Assembly (NCBI RefSeq): GCF_022808695.1 | Contig: NZ_JAKZKW010000003.1 | Span: forward strand, 62,001-126,000 | Length of the DNA: 64,000 bases | DNA from: Fundidesulfovibrio soli | Lineage (GTDB): Bacteria > Desulfobacterota > Desulfovibrionia > Desulfovibrionales > Desulfovibrionaceae | Reading direction: 5' to 3' | Shown: in pieces, positions 21,501 through 29,463 of the stretch | How the letters are laid out: the number at the start of each line of letters is the position of its first letter | How positions within the stretch are numbered: the first letter of the stretch is position 1 | Translations under genes and position numbers: made by a program | Notes under the pieces: generated by a model | Database searches by the model: none | What the model was told of the DNA's origin: nothing | Seen by the model: the letters and a program-made list of their open reading frames with translations, nothing else

Positions 21501-22272
21501 CGGCGTCACGGGCGGCATGCTGCACTTCTTCAACCACATGCTGTTCAAGAACCTGGCGTTCCTCTGCGCCGGCGCGCTGATGTTCGCCACGCACGCCCAC
21601 AACCTGGAGGAACTCGGCGGCATCGGCCGCAAAATGCCCATGACGCTCCTGTGCTTCGCGGTGGCGCTGTTCTCGGTGGCTGGCATGCCCCCGTTCAACG
21701 GCTTCAGCTCCAAGCTGACCATCTACTACGCGCTTATCGATCAGGGCGAGATGACTCTGGCCATCATCGCCATTCTCTCGAGTGTCATCACCTTGGCCTA
21801 CTTCCTCAAGTTCATGCATTCGGCCTTCTTCGGACAGCTCTCGCCCAAGGCCGCGCATGCACATGAAGTGGGGCTGGCGATGCGTGCTCCCATAATGGCG
21901 CTTGCCGGGCTGTGCATCCTTACGGGTGTGTTCCCCGGCATCGCCCTGATCCCAATCGCTTCCATTCAGCAGAGCCTCGGCATCGTGCCCCTGGACGTGG
22001 GCCTCTCCGGCATCCTCTCCGGCACCGGCGCTTCCGACATGACCCTGCTGAGCTTCATGATCGCCCTGTCCGGCGGATCGGTGTGGCTGATCGCCCGGTA
22101 CGCCACGCGCACCGTGCGCCGCACCGCCATCCACCTCTGCGGCGAGACCAGCGTGACGGCCCAGCAGACCAACGTTGCGGCGTCCAACCTGTACGCCGCG
22201 CCCCTTGAGCTCTTGGCGCGCATGAGTCGGGGTTATTTCACTCCCAAGCGCGTTGGAGGAGGCCATGACTAG
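18517..22272 (+). CDS. cooM: CO-induced hydrogenase membrane subunit CooM
   Basis: 1251 residues, a size typical of CooM, with AAGGAGG before the ATG. It is a string of Mrp/NuoL-M-N-like modules: a shortened NuoN-like part (about 1-200), then two full antiporter modules (about 270-660 and 740-1140). Each full module has a conserved lysine helix such as LLLLGGFAVKAGLFPLHSWL and a GLPPFNGFYSKFL or GMPPFNGFSSKLT segment. It forms the proton- or sodium-translocating arm of the energy-converting hydrogenase. It overlaps cooK by 8 bp. Confidence 0.93.
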   Translation: MQLATSLGLFVGAALLVGSEVRALRSLGEPKRLMAFSALAQIGYVLIGFSLGSFNGLTGAFLHIGYQTIIRALWYMSLRRLAAGAGGWTLENLRGAGQGREALSVMMGFAMFCALGISPVTAPAGKPLVLFAAVDGGHMLTALAMALSSGIAAVYTVRLFQAVCLEKAGPRAESAAKADPVSWALMAASVLACLFPHGLIHLAASSAAGILGLADIPAVADLEGSWPLQVLVPYLGGFAVYAVGRLMPAWRSALVLAVAAATVAAAWFTPGLAPLQNMFTMLYALVGGVIVVYSLGYVGEKPGSDRYFLFLFMMVGTLIGLASAKDAGGFYAFWELMTFSSYMLVVHKRSDEALKAGARYFIMCVGGAYAMQVGLMALVSAAPHGALMDAAQTAQAMGPAAVAGIALLLLGGFAVKAGLFPLHSWLPVAHPVAPSSISAPLSGLLTKAGVFGMALVLPMLFQGSLAGTSAYGLPFLLTLLAACTFVLGEVMALVQTDIKRMLAYSTLAQIGEIALVLSLGTWAATAGALGHVVNHAVMKDLLFLTAGGLIMRAGTQRIDALAGIGRAMPFTGACMALGLVAIMGLPPFNGFYSKFLMLHAALEAGSAWIAVLVLAGSLVGCVYYGRLIKVLFFTPYEGAWVPETPMTMRLGVGALAAVTVLGGLFPQTWLSLVTPAADALFPGAHAALPDLTVSWALPVILPLLGAVAAIVLRADMKRAGLAATASLVLAVIVLLAQSGSWGSLQFAFALLVLLTGACNMYYSTGYMSHSHTQWRFYAVFLTMIAGLVGMGTATGFLAFFCFWEIMSSWPLFLAIIHEESPAALKEGTKYFLFNVAGASFLFLGVLLVGRAAGGYGFEQVVQALNTLPPSAWMTGVCLIGLGMLMKAAMLPIRIDWQMHPPTAPTPVSGYISSMLLKSAPFGLLFLRWGLAGGVNVDGAAALDTAMYVGAWIGGITIIYAAIQALLQTGIKEMLIYSTVSQLGYIVLAICLGTPLGVTGGMLHFFNHMLFKNLAFLCAGALMFATHAHNLEELGGIGRKMPMTLLCFAVALFSVAGMPPFNGFSSKLTIYYALIDQGEMTLAIIAILSSVITLAYFLKFMHSAFFGQLSPKAAHAHEVGLAMRAPIMALAGLCILTGVFPGIALIPIASIQQSLGIVPLDVGLSGILSGTGASDMTLLSFMIALSGGSVWLIARYATRTVRRTAIHLCGETSVTAQQTNVAASNLYAAPLELLARMSRGYFTPKRVGGGHD

Positions 22273-23224
22273 TTTCTTCGAAGCAACATTCGCCATGTTC
22301 ATCTTCCCGGGCGGCCTGTTCGCGCTGGCCGCCGGGCTGATGCTCAAGGGCGTTGACCGCAAAGCCGTGGCGCGCCTGCAGCGCCGGGTCGGCCCGCCGC
22401 TGTACCAGCCCGCGCTGGACGTGCTCAAGCTGACCATCAAGGAAACCCTCATCCCCCACACCGCCAACGAGGTGGCCTTCAAGCTGGCCCCGGTGCTGGG
22501 TCTCTCGGGCGTGCTGCTCACCGCGGCGGTCATGCCCATCGGCGGCGTCTGGAACGGCGTCACCGGCATGAAGGACCTGCTGGTGCTCCTGTACCTGCTG
22601 CCAGTTCCGGCCATGGCCCTGATGATCGCGGGGTCGGCCTCCAGCTCGCCCTACGGCGCGCTGGGCTTCTCCCGCGAGATGGTGGTGATGTTCGCCTACG
22701 AGATGCCGCTGATCGCCTCCTTCCTGGCGGTGGCGGTGCGCGTGGGCGGCACGGGCAGCGGCATGTTCGCCCTGGACAACATCATCAACTACCAGATGCA
22801 GCACGGACCCATGATCTTCGACCCGATCATGCTCCCGGCCTTCGTGGCCATGCTGCTCTTCATCCCCGGCACCATGGGCTCGGGCCTGTTCGACATCCCC
22901 GAGGCGGAGCCCGAGGTCATCGAAGGGCCGCTGCTCGAGTACTCGGGTCCGCTGCTGGCCATGTTCCAGCTGATGAGCGCCGTGAAGCTGGTCGTGGTGG
23001 TGGAGCTGGTCGTCGCGCTGTTCATGCCCAACGGGCTGGGCGGCAACGTGCTGGTGAACCTGGTGTGGCACCTGTTCAAGTGCCTGGCGCTGATGCTGGT
23101 GGCCGTGACTGTGTTCCGGGCCTCCACCGGCCGCCTGCGCCTGGAGCAGGGCTTCGCCTTCTTCGTGAAATACACCTCGCCCCTGGCGCTCGTGAGCCTG
23201 GGTCTGGCCTACATGCTGCGCTAG
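22265..23224 (+). CDS. cooK: CO-induced hydrogenase membrane subunit CooK (NuoH-like)
   Basis: 319 residues; the ATG at 22265 lies in the last codons of cooM behind GGAGGAGG. There are about eight membrane helices. The NuoH/HyfC signature is seen in DRKAVARLQRRVGPPLYQPALD, EMVVMFAYEMPLIASFLA and FDIPEAEPEVIEGPLLEYSG. It anchors the hydrogenase module in the membrane and couples it to ion movement. The next gene starts 16 bp downstream. Confidence 0.93.
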   Translation: MTSFFEATFAMFIFPGGLFALAAGLMLKGVDRKAVARLQRRVGPPLYQPALDVLKLTIKETLIPHTANEVAFKLAPVLGLSGVLLTAAVMPIGGVWNGVTGMKDLLVLLYLLPVPAMALMIAGSASSSPYGALGFSREMVVMFAYEMPLIASFLAVAVRVGGTGSGMFALDNIINYQMQHGPMIFDPIMLPAFVAMLLFIPGTMGSGLFDIPEAEPEVIEGPLLEYSGPLLAMFQLMSAVKLVVVVELVVALFMPNGLGGNVLVNLVWHLFKCLALMLVAVTVFRASTGRLRLEQGFAFFVKYTSPLALVSLGLAYMLR

Positions 23225-23239
23225 ACGAGAGAGGATAGC

Positions 23240-23698
23240 ATGCTGAACAAGTTCATAAACAAGATCGCTCCCCGCTCGCCCTGGCTCTACCGGCTCAACG
23301 CCGGCTCGTGCAACGGCTGCGACGTGGAGCTGGCCACCGTCGCCCTGATCCCGCGCTACGACGTGGAGCGCCTGGGCTGCAAATACTGCGGCAGCCCCCG
23401 CCACGCGGACATCGTGCTCATCTCCGGGCCGCTGACCTCCCGCGTGCGCGACAAGGTGCTGCGCGTGTACGACGAGATCCCGCACCCCAAGGTCACCCTG
23501 GCCTGCGGGGCCTGCCCCATCTCGGGCGGCGTGTACCGCGACAGCTACACCGTCAACTCCCCCATCGACCAGTACATCCCCATCGACGTGGTGGTTCCCG
23601 GCTGCCCGCCCCGCCCCCACGCCATTATCGAGGGCGTGGCCCTGGCCCTCGAAATCTGGCGCAAGCGCCTGGAGGAGGGCACATGCTCCCGTTCCTGA
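23240..23698 (+). CDS. cooL: CO-induced hydrogenase small subunit CooL (NuoB-like)
   Basis: 152 residues, a short NuoB-like small subunit. Ligands for the proximal 4Fe-4S cluster are seen in NAGSCNGCDVE (C24, C27), LACGACPISGG and VVPGCPPRP. It passes electrons between the ferredoxin-like CooX and the NiFe site in CooH. Its end overlaps cooX by 16 bp. Confidence 0.94.
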   Translation: MLNKFINKIAPRSPWLYRLNAGSCNGCDVELATVALIPRYDVERLGCKYCGSPRHADIVLISGPLTSRVRDKVLRVYDEIPHPKVTLACGACPISGGVYRDSYTVNSPIDQYIPIDVVVPGCPPRPHAIIEGVALALEIWRKRLEEGTCSRS

Positions 23699-24210
23699 AA
23701 GTACTCGTCCGCAACCTGCGGCAAGGCCCCAGCACGGACCCGTTCCCCTTCGCGCCCACCTACACCCCGGCCCGTTTCCGGGGCCGCGCGGAGCTGGACG
23801 AGAACCAGTGCATCCTCTGCGGCATCTGCCGCCACGTCTGCGCGGCCGGAGCCATCCAGTTCCGCGCCGCCGAGGACGGCTCGGGCATGGAGTTCCGCGT
23901 GTGGCACAACAGCTGCACCTACTGCGGCCTCTGCGCCCACTACTGCCCCACCAAGGCCATCCGCATGACCAACGACTGGCACCTCTCCCACAAGGGCGAG
24001 GACATGTACTCCTTCGCGGAGACCAAGTTCGTGAAGCTGGGCTCCTGCGCCGAATGCGGCGCCACGATCCAGCCCCGACCCGCGGCCATCGTGGAGAAGC
24101 TCGGCGCGCGCTACCCCGAGCGCTTCATGCTGTGCCCCAAATGCAAGCGCGAAACCCTGGCCAACCACGCCGCCTCGCGGAAGGTCATCCGGGTGGAGGA
24201 AGCGAGATGA
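23683..24210 (+). CDS. cooX: CO-induced hydrogenase ferredoxin subunit CooX
   Basis: 175 residues with two 4Fe-4S motifs, CILCGICRHVC and CTYCGLCAHYC followed by P. A C-terminal pair CAECGA and CPKCKRET may form a zinc or extra metal site. It is the NuoI-like electron entry of the complex, receiving electrons from CooF or another ferredoxin. The ATG lies inside cooL and the stop overlaps the cooU start. Confidence 0.92.
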   Translation: MLPFLKVLVRNLRQGPSTDPFPFAPTYTPARFRGRAELDENQCILCGICRHVCAAGAIQFRAAEDGSGMEFRVWHNSCTYCGLCAHYCPTKAIRMTNDWHLSHKGEDMYSFAETKFVKLGSCAECGATIQPRPAAIVEKLGARYPERFMLCPKCKRETLANHAASRKVIRVEEAR

Positions 24211-24755
24211 ACGAAATCGCCAAGCAGGCCCTGGAGAGCGCCCTGAACAAGGCTCTCGGGCCCGACAGCGTCTATTGGAACAAGGACCTGAACGGAAACT
24301 CCTTCGGCTGGGTGCGCCTGGCCGACAACGACGGCCTGTCCCGCGCCGCCGCCGCCCTGGCGGGCGTCAGCGCGCGGCTGATGGTCATCACCGCCTACAG
24401 GGTGGACAAGTACGCCACCTACCCCGGCCGGGAGATCGCCTACCACTTCGATCTGGACGGCACCGTGGTCACCGTGACGGCGTCCCTGCCCACCGACGAG
24501 GACACCATCCCCTCCATCACCCGCTGGTTCCAGAACGCCGACTGGCACGAGCGCGAGTTCATGGAGCTCTACGACATCAAGGTCACCGGCCATCCCAACC
24601 CGGTGCGCCTCTTCCTGGACACCAACGTGGAGCAGGGCGCCCTGGACCGTCTGGTCCCGCTCTCCACCATGATGAACGGCGCCTGCACCAAGACCCTCTG
24701 GGAGAAGGTCTACGCCGGCACCGAGATGCCCGACTGGGCCAAAGGAGCTCAATAA
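24207..24755 (+). CDS. cooU: CO-induced hydrogenase subunit CooU (NuoC-like)
   Basis: 182 residues. The NuoC/HycE-N signature appears in DEDTIPSITRWFQNADWHEREFMELYDI followed by GHPN. It supports the large subunit in the hydrophilic arm. It overlaps cooX by 4 bp and cooH by one base (TAATG). Confidence 0.92.
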   Translation: MNEIAKQALESALNKALGPDSVYWNKDLNGNSFGWVRLADNDGLSRAAAALAGVSARLMVITAYRVDKYATYPGREIAYHFDLDGTVVTVTASLPTDEDTIPSITRWFQNADWHEREFMELYDIKVTGHPNPVRLFLDTNVEQGALDRLVPLSTMMNGACTKTLWEKVYAGTEMPDWAKGAQ

Positions 24756-25840
24756 TGTCCGGCACGTATACATTACCCATCGGGCCGCTGCATGTGGCTC
24801 TTGAAGAGCCCATGTACTTCGACATCAAGGTCAGGGGCGAAACCGTGGAGTCGCTCGGCCTCTCGGCCGGGCATGTGCACCGCGGCATGGAGTCCCTGGC
24901 CATGCAGCGCAACTACCTGCAGAACGTGGTGCTCACCGAGCGCGTCTGCTCGCTGTGCTCCAACAGCCACCCCTCCACCTACTGCATGGCCGTTGAGAAC
25001 CTGGCCGGCATCCTGGTGCCCGAGCGCGCCCAGTACCTGCGCGTCATCGCCGACGAGGTGAAGCGCATCGCGTCCCACCTGTTCAACGTGGGCATCATGG
25101 CCCACCTCATCGGTTTCGACTCGCTGTTCATGCACGCCATGGAAGTGCGCGAGATCATGCAGGACGTGAAGGAAGGCGTGTACGGCAACCGCATGAACCT
25201 GGGCGCCTGCACCATCGGCGGCGTGCGTTACGACATCGACGCCGAGATGAACGCCTTCATCCGGGGCAAGCTGGATGAGTTGAAGCCCCATCTCGAGGAG
25301 ATCTACGGGATCTACACCACCGACCCGCTGATCCTGAAGCGCACCACCGGCGTGGGCGTGCTGCCCGAGGCCGACGCCCGCCGCTACGGCGTTGTCGGCC
25401 CGGTCGCCCGCGCATCCGGCATCGCCTACGACGTGCGCAAGAAGACCCCCTACTGCACCTACAAGGAACTCGACTTCGACGTGCAGTGGGACACCAAGGG
25501 CGACGTGCACTCCCGCGCGCTGGTGCGCCTGCGCGAGGCCGTGGACTCCGTGAGCCTCATCGAGCAGTGCCTGGAGCAGATGCCCGAAGGCCCCACCGAG
25601 CTGGAGCAGTTCGTGGCCATCCCCGAGGGCGAGGCCGTGGCCCGCTCCGAGGCCCCGCGCGGCGAGCTGTTCTACTACCTGCGCTCCGACGGCAGCGACA
25701 CTCCCCACCGCCTGAAATGGCGCGTGCCCACCTACATGAACTGGGAAGCGCTCCAGACCATGATGACGGGCTGTCAGGTGGCGGACATCCCGCTCATCGT
25801 CAACAGCATCGACCCCTGCATCAGCTGCACAGAGCGCTGA
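24755..25840 (+). CDS. cooH: CO-induced hydrogenase NiFe large subunit CooH
   Basis: 361 residues. Both NiFe ligand pairs are present: RVCSLCSNSH (C65, C68) and DPCISCTER (C355, C358). The protein ends directly after CTER, so there is no C-terminal tail to be removed by a maturation protease; this is also known for R. rubrum CooH. It reduces protons to hydrogen at the NiFe centre. A terminator follows 26 bp later and closes the cooMKLXUH operon. Confidence 0.95.
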   Translation: MSGTYTLPIGPLHVALEEPMYFDIKVRGETVESLGLSAGHVHRGMESLAMQRNYLQNVVLTERVCSLCSNSHPSTYCMAVENLAGILVPERAQYLRVIADEVKRIASHLFNVGIMAHLIGFDSLFMHAMEVREIMQDVKEGVYGNRMNLGACTIGGVRYDIDAEMNAFIRGKLDELKPHLEEIYGIYTTDPLILKRTTGVGVLPEADARRYGVVGPVARASGIAYDVRKKTPYCTYKELDFDVQWDTKGDVHSRALVRLREAVDSVSLIEQCLEQMPEGPTELEQFVAIPEGEAVARSEAPRGELFYYLRSDGSDTPHRLKWRVPTYMNWEALQTMMTGCQVADIPLIVNSIDPCISCTER

Positions 25841-25869
25841 TCGCGGGAAGCCCGCGCCAGACCACGAAA

Positions 25870-25893
25870 GCCGCCCTCCGGGGCGGCTTTTTC
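25870..25893 (+). terminator. Terminator after cooH
   Basis: Stem GCCGCCC-TCCG-GGGCGGC followed by TTTTTCG. Confidence 0.9.
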
Positions 25894-26173
25894 GTTGGGG
25901 AAAGGCCGGGTTAATTTTTCTTCGCTCAGGGCCTCCGGGCCGGGGTTCAGCCGCGTAGCTGAGCGAAGGTGCAACTTGCTGTATTTTTTTGTGTTTTATG
26001 TGCAGTGCGGGCGACGGCGTCTGCAATGGGGCGCGCCAAGGGAAGATTACGTGCGCTGACATTGTGAAAATAATGGGTTTTGTCGCGCGGCTGACAGTCT
26101 TGCCCGTCGGGCTCCTGTAAACGCTTTCTCAAGAGCAGCCACGCCGAGCGTGGGATACCTGGAGACCGAAGCA
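25894..26173. other. Intergenic region before hypA
   Basis: 280 bp. It contains an inverted repeat TTCGCTCAG (25921-25929) / CTGAGCGAA (25959-25967) and an AT-rich patch near 25976-26005 that could hold a promoter for hypA-cooF (TTGCTG and TATGTG, spacing short at 15). No CooA box is seen. Confidence 0.4.
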
Positions 26174-26533
26174 ATGCATGAATCTTCCCTGGCCTCGAGC
26201 ATCATCGCCATAGCCGAAGATACGGCCAGGAAAGGGCAGGGCGGAAGGATCGTCCAGGTGGACATGTGCATCGGCGAGCTGGCCTGCGTCGAGGAGGAAA
26301 CCCTTCGCTCGTGTTTCGAGATGCTCTCCGAAGGGACCCTGGCGCACGGCGCGCGGATGGTGGTCGAAAGGAAGCCCGCCACCGGCAGGTGCACCTCCTG
26401 CGGGGGGACGGCACGCAAGGCCGGAAGGCTCCTGAGATGCCCCGATTGTACGAACTCCTTCGTCACGCTCGAAACAGGGCGTGAACTCTTTGTCAAAAGC
26501 ATTGAGGTCGAACGTCCAAACCAGGAAGCATAG
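26174..26533 (+). CDS. hypA: Hydrogenase nickel incorporation protein HypA
   Basis: 119 residues, start MHESSLA with the nickel-binding MHE typical of HypA. Zinc ligands are CTSC and CPDC, about 13 residues apart. It delivers nickel to the hydrogenase large subunit. TGGAG stands upstream. The gene lies in the same order as in other Desulfovibrio coo loci (cooH, hypA, cooF) but behind the terminator after cooH, so it may have its own promoter. It ends 2 bp before cooF. Confidence 0.94.
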   Translation: MHESSLASSIIAIAEDTARKGQGGRIVQVDMCIGELACVEEETLRSCFEMLSEGTLAHGARMVVERKPATGRCTSCGGTARKAGRLLRCPDCTNSFVTLETGRELFVKSIEVERPNQEA

Positions 26534-26535
26534 CC

Positions 26536-27099
26536 ATGGCAAAGCAATCCGAGAATTCCGTCGTTTTCGCCAACCCCGACAAATGTATCGGGTGCAAGAA
26601 ATGTGAAAGCGCCTGCGTCAGCGCGCACATCAATATGCCCGCCAAGGAAGCCCGCAAGAAGGGTATCCCCGTCATCTCCCGCATCAAGGTGGTGAAGGTG
26701 GACAAGTACAAGTACCCCCTTCAGTGCCGCCAGTGCGAGGACGCCCCCTGCGCCCACGCCTGCCCCTTCGGCGCCATCCGCCAGGAAGACGGCATGGTCC
26801 GCATCAGCGAGTCCCTTTGCGTGGGCTGCAAGATGTGCGTGATGGCCTGCCCCTTCGGCGCAATCGAAGTGGGCGTCGAGGGCGAGATGCCCGGCTCCAC
26901 CAAGACCAACCGCGGCTCCGCCAAGAAGTGCGACCTGTGCGAAGCCTGGCGCGCCGGCAACGGCAAGGAAGTCTGCGCCTGTGTCGAGGCTTGCCCCAAC
27001 CAGGCCCTGCAGCTCATCGACGTGAGCACCTACCGCGCCGTGGTGGCCAAGGGCCGCGCCCAGGAATTGGCCCGCATGCACGCCGCCGGCAACGAATAG
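26536..27099 (+). CDS. cooF: CooF-like iron-sulfur electron transfer protein
   Basis: 187 residues with four cysteine clusters in the ferredoxin-like HycB/CooF pattern: CIGCKKCESAC, CRQCEDAPCAHAC, CVGCKMCVMAC and a final CDLC with CVEACP. In R. rubrum, CooF carries electrons from CO dehydrogenase to the hydrogenase. No CO dehydrogenase gene (cooS) lies in this window, so its electron donor must be encoded elsewhere. Confidence 0.9.
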   Translation: MAKQSENSVVFANPDKCIGCKKCESACVSAHINMPAKEARKKGIPVISRIKVVKVDKYKYPLQCRQCEDAPCAHACPFGAIRQEDGMVRISESLCVGCKMCVMACPFGAIEVGVEGEMPGSTKTNRGSAKKCDLCEAWRAGNGKEVCACVEACPNQALQLIDVSTYRAVVAKGRAQELARMHAAGNE

Positions 27100-27157
27100 C
27101 GCCGGAGCGACCCGCGGGGACGCCCGCAGGGTATGACGCGCTCCGAGATGAATGAAA

Positions 27158-27190
27158 CGGCCCCGGACCCCATGGTCCGGGGCCGCTTTG
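27158..27190 (+). terminator. Terminator after cooF
   Basis: A perfect 12-bp stem CGGCCCCGGACC-CCAT-GGTCCGGGGCCG, then CTTTG. Confidence 0.85.
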
Positions 27191-27205
27191 TTTGGCGCGC
27201 GCTCC

Positions 27206-27283
27206 GGCCCGGACAAACGGCCCGGACAAACGGCCCGGACAAACGGCCCTTACATACGGCCCGTACAAACGGCCCGAACATGC
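27206..27283. repeat. Six tandem 13-bp repeats
   Basis: The unit is GGCCCGGACAAAC. The first three copies are identical and the last three have one to three changes each. It lies between the cooF terminator and the FkbM gene. Confidence 0.9.
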
Positions 27284-27377
27284 GGCTGGACGCGGGCGGG
27301 GGCCATGACGTACCTGGAGGCATGGCGGCCCCCATCCGGGCGCCCGCCGCAACCGCATACGCACAGCGGAGCTCTTG

Positions 27378-28202
27378 ATGATCTCCACACCCCGCGCCGA
27401 ACTGGAGCGCCTTTACGAGGCCTACAAGGATCACCCCCGCGGCAAGCCCGCGCGCATCCGCTACATGGGCTGGACCCTGGAGACCCCCGACGCCCTGAGC
27501 TGCCTCTACCAGCTCAAGGAGATCGTGGTGCAGGGCATCTACGACTTCCCGTGCTCCCGGCGCGATCCGGTCATCATCGACTGCGGGGCCAACATCGGCG
27601 TGAGCGCACTGCACCTGGCCGCCCGCCATCCCGAAGCCAAACTGCTGCTCTTCGAGGCGGACCCGCGCATCGCGGGCTACCTGGAGCGCAACCTGGCCGC
27701 CAACGGCCTTGCCCACGTGCCCGTTGTCCGCAGGGCCGTGTGGGTTCACGATGACGGCGTGGACTTCGTGCCCGAGGGTGCGGAGGGCGGCTCCGTGCTC
27801 GGCGTGGGCCAGGGGCGGCGGGTGGAGTCGGTGCGCCTGCGCGCCGTGCTGGAGCGGCTTGCGCGGGTGGATTTCCTGAAGATGGACATCGAGGGCGCGG
27901 AAGCCGAGGTGTTGGCGGATTGCGCCGGGCAGTTGGGCAAGGTGGGCTTCGCCTTTGTGGAGTGCCACTGCTGGCGGCACCTGCCCCAGAACCTGCACTC
28001 CGTGTTGGCCCTGCTGGCCGGGGGAGGCTTCCGCTACTACCTGGAGAACATCTGGCCCGGAAACGAGCCCTACCTGAGCGGGGGGGGAGGGCCGGCCATG
28101 GACGTGCAGGTCAACGTCTGGGCCAGGCGTCCGGTTCCGGCCCAGGCCCGGCCTGAAGACCGGCCAGGGAACCCGGACGGAGGCGGCGATGCAGGAGCAT
28201 GA
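27378..28202 (+). CDS. FkbM-family methyltransferase
   Basis: 274 residues from the ATG at 27378, with GGAG six bases before it; a TTG directly in front is also in frame. The SAM-binding start IDCGANIGVSALHLAARHP, then LLLFEADPRIAGYLERNLA and VDFLKMDIEGAEAEVL are typical of FkbM (PF05050). Family members methylate sugar or polyketide hydroxyls; the target here is unknown. It overlaps the next gene by 14 bp. Confidence 0.88.
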   Translation: MISTPRAELERLYEAYKDHPRGKPARIRYMGWTLETPDALSCLYQLKEIVVQGIYDFPCSRRDPVIIDCGANIGVSALHLAARHPEAKLLLFEADPRIAGYLERNLAANGLAHVPVVRRAVWVHDDGVDFVPEGAEGGSVLGVGQGRRVESVRLRAVLERLARVDFLKMDIEGAEAEVLADCAGQLGKVGFAFVECHCWRHLPQNLHSVLALLAGGGFRYYLENIWPGNEPYLSGGGGPAMDVQVNVWARRPVPAQARPEDRPGNPDGGGDAGA

Positions 28203-29028
28203 CCTGTTGACGGCCCTGGGTTTCATCGCCCTGGGCCTGGGCACCGGCGCCTTCGGGACCCTCATCGGCGCGGGCGGGGGCTTCATCCTCATGCCCGTGC
28301 TGCTGATGCTCTTTCCCCACGACGATCCGGCCCTGCTGACAGCAATTTCCTTGGCCGTGGTCTTCGCCAACGCGGCCTCCGGCACCGAGGCCTACGCCGT
28401 GATGAAGCGCGTGGACTACGCCTCGGGCTGGCGCTTCGCCCTGGCGGCCACGCCCGGGGCCGTGCTCGGGGCGCTCTCCACGCACGCCTTCCCGCGCAGG
28501 GCCTTCGACGTGCTGTTCGGGGCGCTGCTGGTGGCAGGGGCGCTCTACCTGCTGCTGCGCCGCCAACTGGAAAGCAAGGGCAAGGAGGCCTGCCCGCCGA
28601 ACGCGGCGCACAGGCACCTGGTGGACAGCTCCGGCGAGACCTACGACTACTGCTTCAACATGAAGACGGGCCTGCGCATCAGCGTCGGGGTCGGTTTTCT
28701 CTCCAGCCTGTTGGGCATCGGCGGCGGGATCATCCATGTCCCGGCCATGGTCTGCGTGCTGGGCTTCCCGGTGCACGTGGCCACGGCCACCTCGCACTTC
28801 GTGCTGGCCTGCATGGCCCTTGCTGGCACCCTGACACACGTGTTCACCGGATCGTTCCACGAGGGAGTCCAACGCACCATCTACCTGGCCATAGGCGTGC
28901 TGGCCGGGGCGCAGGTGGGCGCGCACCTCTCGCGGCGCATCAACGCCGCCTGGATCATGAAGAGCCTGGCCGTGGCCCTGGCCCTGGCCGGGCTGCGCAT
29001 CCTGATGCAGGGGGCGGGCGCGGGCTGA
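28189..29028 (+). CDS. TauE/SafE-family membrane exporter
   Basis: 279 residues with about eight helices in two halves. The family repeat is seen as GLGTGAFGTLIGAGGGFILMPVLL and again as SLLGIGGGIIHVPAMVCVLG. The family is linked to export of sulfite, sulfoacetate and other anions. A soluble loop of about 40 residues separates the halves. Start overlaps the FkbM gene. Substrate is unknown. Confidence 0.88.
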   Translation: MQEHDLLTALGFIALGLGTGAFGTLIGAGGGFILMPVLLMLFPHDDPALLTAISLAVVFANAASGTEAYAVMKRVDYASGWRFALAATPGAVLGALSTHAFPRRAFDVLFGALLVAGALYLLLRRQLESKGKEACPPNAAHRHLVDSSGETYDYCFNMKTGLRISVGVGFLSSLLGIGGGIIHVPAMVCVLGFPVHVATATSHFVLACMALAGTLTHVFTGSFHEGVQRTIYLAIGVLAGAQVGAHLSRRINAAWIMKSLAVALALAGLRILMQGAGAG

Positions 29029-29110
29029 AATGGAGTCAGCCGGAGCCGTACTTGCCCGCAAATGAAAGGGCGTGCTACATTGGCGGCAATTCTGCTCCAG
29101 GAGGTGCGGC

Positions 29111-29374
29111 ATGCACGTGACTGCGGACATCCTTGCCGAAAGGATCAAGGCATTCTACCCGGAATTCGAACGCTACAACCTGTCCCTCGCCGTGAGGGAT
29201 GACGCCGCCAAGAATGCCTGGGTGGTGGCGATCTCCCGAGGAGGCCACAGGCTCGACACCTACATCGAGCACAAAGACGCCAGGAACTGCCTGGAGGGCA
29301 GGGAGTGCGTACATCTCTCCACGCAGATCGGCCAATTCGTCAAGAATTACTGCGGCGATTCCTGCGCCACCTGA
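29111..29374 (+). CDS. Small conserved-looking protein of unknown function
   Basis: 87 residues; the ATG at 29111 is fixed by AGGAGGT at 29099-29105. It is soluble, with a cysteine pair near the middle (CLEGREC) and another at the end (CGDSC), which might bind metal. No family is recognised. Confidence 0.75.
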   Translation: MHVTADILAERIKAFYPEFERYNLSLAVRDDAAKNAWVVAISRGGHRLDTYIEHKDARNCLEGRECVHLSTQIGQFVKNYCGDSCAT

Positions 29375-29428
29375 ACCGGGCCGGAAGTTGGAAATAATTT
29401 TCCATTGCATCCGGGCCGTGATTCCCCC

Positions 29429-29457
29429 TGGACAACTTTTGAGGTCAGGCATATATG
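29429..29457 (+). promoter_or_regulatory. Sigma-70 promoter of a gene-less transcription unit
   Basis: TGGACA-N17-TATATG: five of six bases match at -35 and five of six at -10, with ideal spacing. No protein gene of normal size follows. Confidence 0.6.
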
Positions 29458-29463
29458 TAAGCC

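Noticed and set aside
27206-27283. CRISPR array
   Set aside because: The 13-bp units are directly adjacent with no spacers and no cas genes are near.
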